Assembly: GCA_964552325.1 (NCBI GenBank)
Contig: CAZKHA010000066.1
Location: forward strand, 1 to 16,458
From: CAZKCK01 sp964552325
Lineage (GTDB): Bacteria > Bacteroidota > Bacteroidia > Bacteroidales > TTA-H9
DNA: 16,458 bases
Direction of reading: 5' to 3'
In this document: positions 16,112 to 16,458 of the stretch, one piece after another
Layout of the letters: each line of letters begins with the position of its first letter
How positions within the stretch are numbered: position 1 is the stretch's first letter
Translations under genes and position numbers: made by a program
Notes under the pieces: model-generated
Database searches by the model: none
Seen by the model: only the letters and a program-made list of their open reading frames with translations
What the model was told of the DNA's origin: nothing

Positions 16112-16397
16112 GGTTGCTGCCCTTTTCAAGTTCTGTAATTCGTGAAATAATATCGTCGAGGAGGTTACGCACTGATGGATAACTCAAATTCATGATTTTG
16201 GCCATCTCTTTCAGGCTCCCATTGCTTTTAATATAAGCAATCAAAAATTGCTGCTCCGAGGTATCGAGGCGGCATAGTACCGGTATATCAAACCTGCCCT
16301 CAATGGCCGTCTCGCATTGGTCGCAGGCAAGGCTTTTTACCTTCATGTTGGCCCCACATGCCGGACAAGTAACCGGAAATCGTTTTATTGGTATCAT
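16101..16397 (-). CDS. DUF2089 family protein, zinc ribbon plus helix-turn-helix
   Basis: A 98-residue protein with an N-terminal zinc ribbon, C11-x2-C14-x10-C25-x2-C28, then IEGRFDIP (32-39) and a predicted helix-turn-helix, SLKEMAKIMNLSYPSVRNLL (61-80), as in the DUF2089 family. This architecture suggests a small DNA-binding regulator; its targets are unknown. It overlaps the YIP1-like gene by 11 nt and has its own promoter 20 nt upstream. The simplest reading is a regulator controlling its own two-gene operon, but this is inference. Confidence 0.88.
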   Translation of the reverse strand: MIPIKRFPVTCPACGANMKVKSLACDQCETAIEGRFDIPVLCRLDTSEQQFLIAYIKSNGSLKEMAKIMNLSYPSVRNLLDDIISRITELEKGSNHEN

Positions 16398-16416
16398 GGT
16401 TTACGGAATTTTGATG

Positions 16417-16446
16417 CAAAGATACATCAAAACTTCAATAAAGCAA
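16417..16446 (-). promoter_or_regulatory. Bacteroidota-type promoter of the DUF2089-YIP1 operon
   Basis: On the minus strand, TTG at 16446-16444, 19 nt, then TATCTTTG at 16424-16417. This is a full match to TAnnTTTG with the same spacing as the promoter at 130-159. The predicted start is near 16410, giving a leader of about 13 nt before the ATG at 16397. Confidence 0.68.
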
Positions 16447-16458
16447 GTTTTTGTTCAA

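Overview
The window looks like a scaffolded, probably metagenome-derived piece of a Bacteroidota chromosome. Four things point there: promoters of the Bacteroidota form TTG-N19-TAnnTTTG, a cell-envelope hydrolase ending in a type IX secretion-like C-terminal domain, a nucleoside kinase with a threonyl-tRNA-synthetase-like N-terminus, and the general lack of Shine-Dalgarno sites. Two runs of exactly 100 N (8265-8364 and 13845-13944) are scaffold gaps. Each cuts a gene, so reading frames that run through them are artefacts. I cannot resolve the class or order.

Layout. Positions 130-1708: a promoter and an exported beta-lactamase-fold serine hydrolase. Positions 1834-7368: a tight plus-strand cluster of a membrane-anchored lytic transglycosylase, uvrA (overlapping it) and a TGS-domain nucleoside kinase (2 nt after uvrA). 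Positions 7479-8264: a two-domain retropepsin-like protein whose 3' end is lost in gap 1. Positions 8365-12679: a MATE transporter and, 1 nt after its stop, a large SNF2-family ATPase. Positions 13014-13715: radC. From gap 2 rightwards everything is on the minus strand: an exported alpha/beta hydrolase missing its C-terminus (13945-15260), then a YIP1-like membrane protein (15536-16111) overlapped by an upstream DUF2089 zinc-ribbon/helix-turn-helix protein (16101-16397) with its own promoter.

Themes. Three genes concern DNA maintenance or are commonly linked to it (uvrA, SNF2 ATPase, radC), two concern the envelope or wall (serine hydrolase, transglycosylase), and one concerns nucleotide salvage. 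Most are core genes. I found no tRNA, rRNA, CRISPR array, transposase, phage gene or recognisable defence or biosynthetic system, and nothing that clearly amounts to a new system.

The least explained sequence is intergenic. A GC-rich 77-83 bp element occurs twice in inverted orientation (12780-12862 and 15320-15396), each time in the same orientation relative to transcription, with an internal half-repeat and complementary ends. A second, different structured repeat abuts gap 2. Within proteins, the main points are a sliding-clamp-type motif (QLDLF) in an insertion of the SNF2 ATPase, the loss of all four editing-site residues in the synthetase-like domain of the nucleoside kinase, and the fused tandem retropepsin domains.
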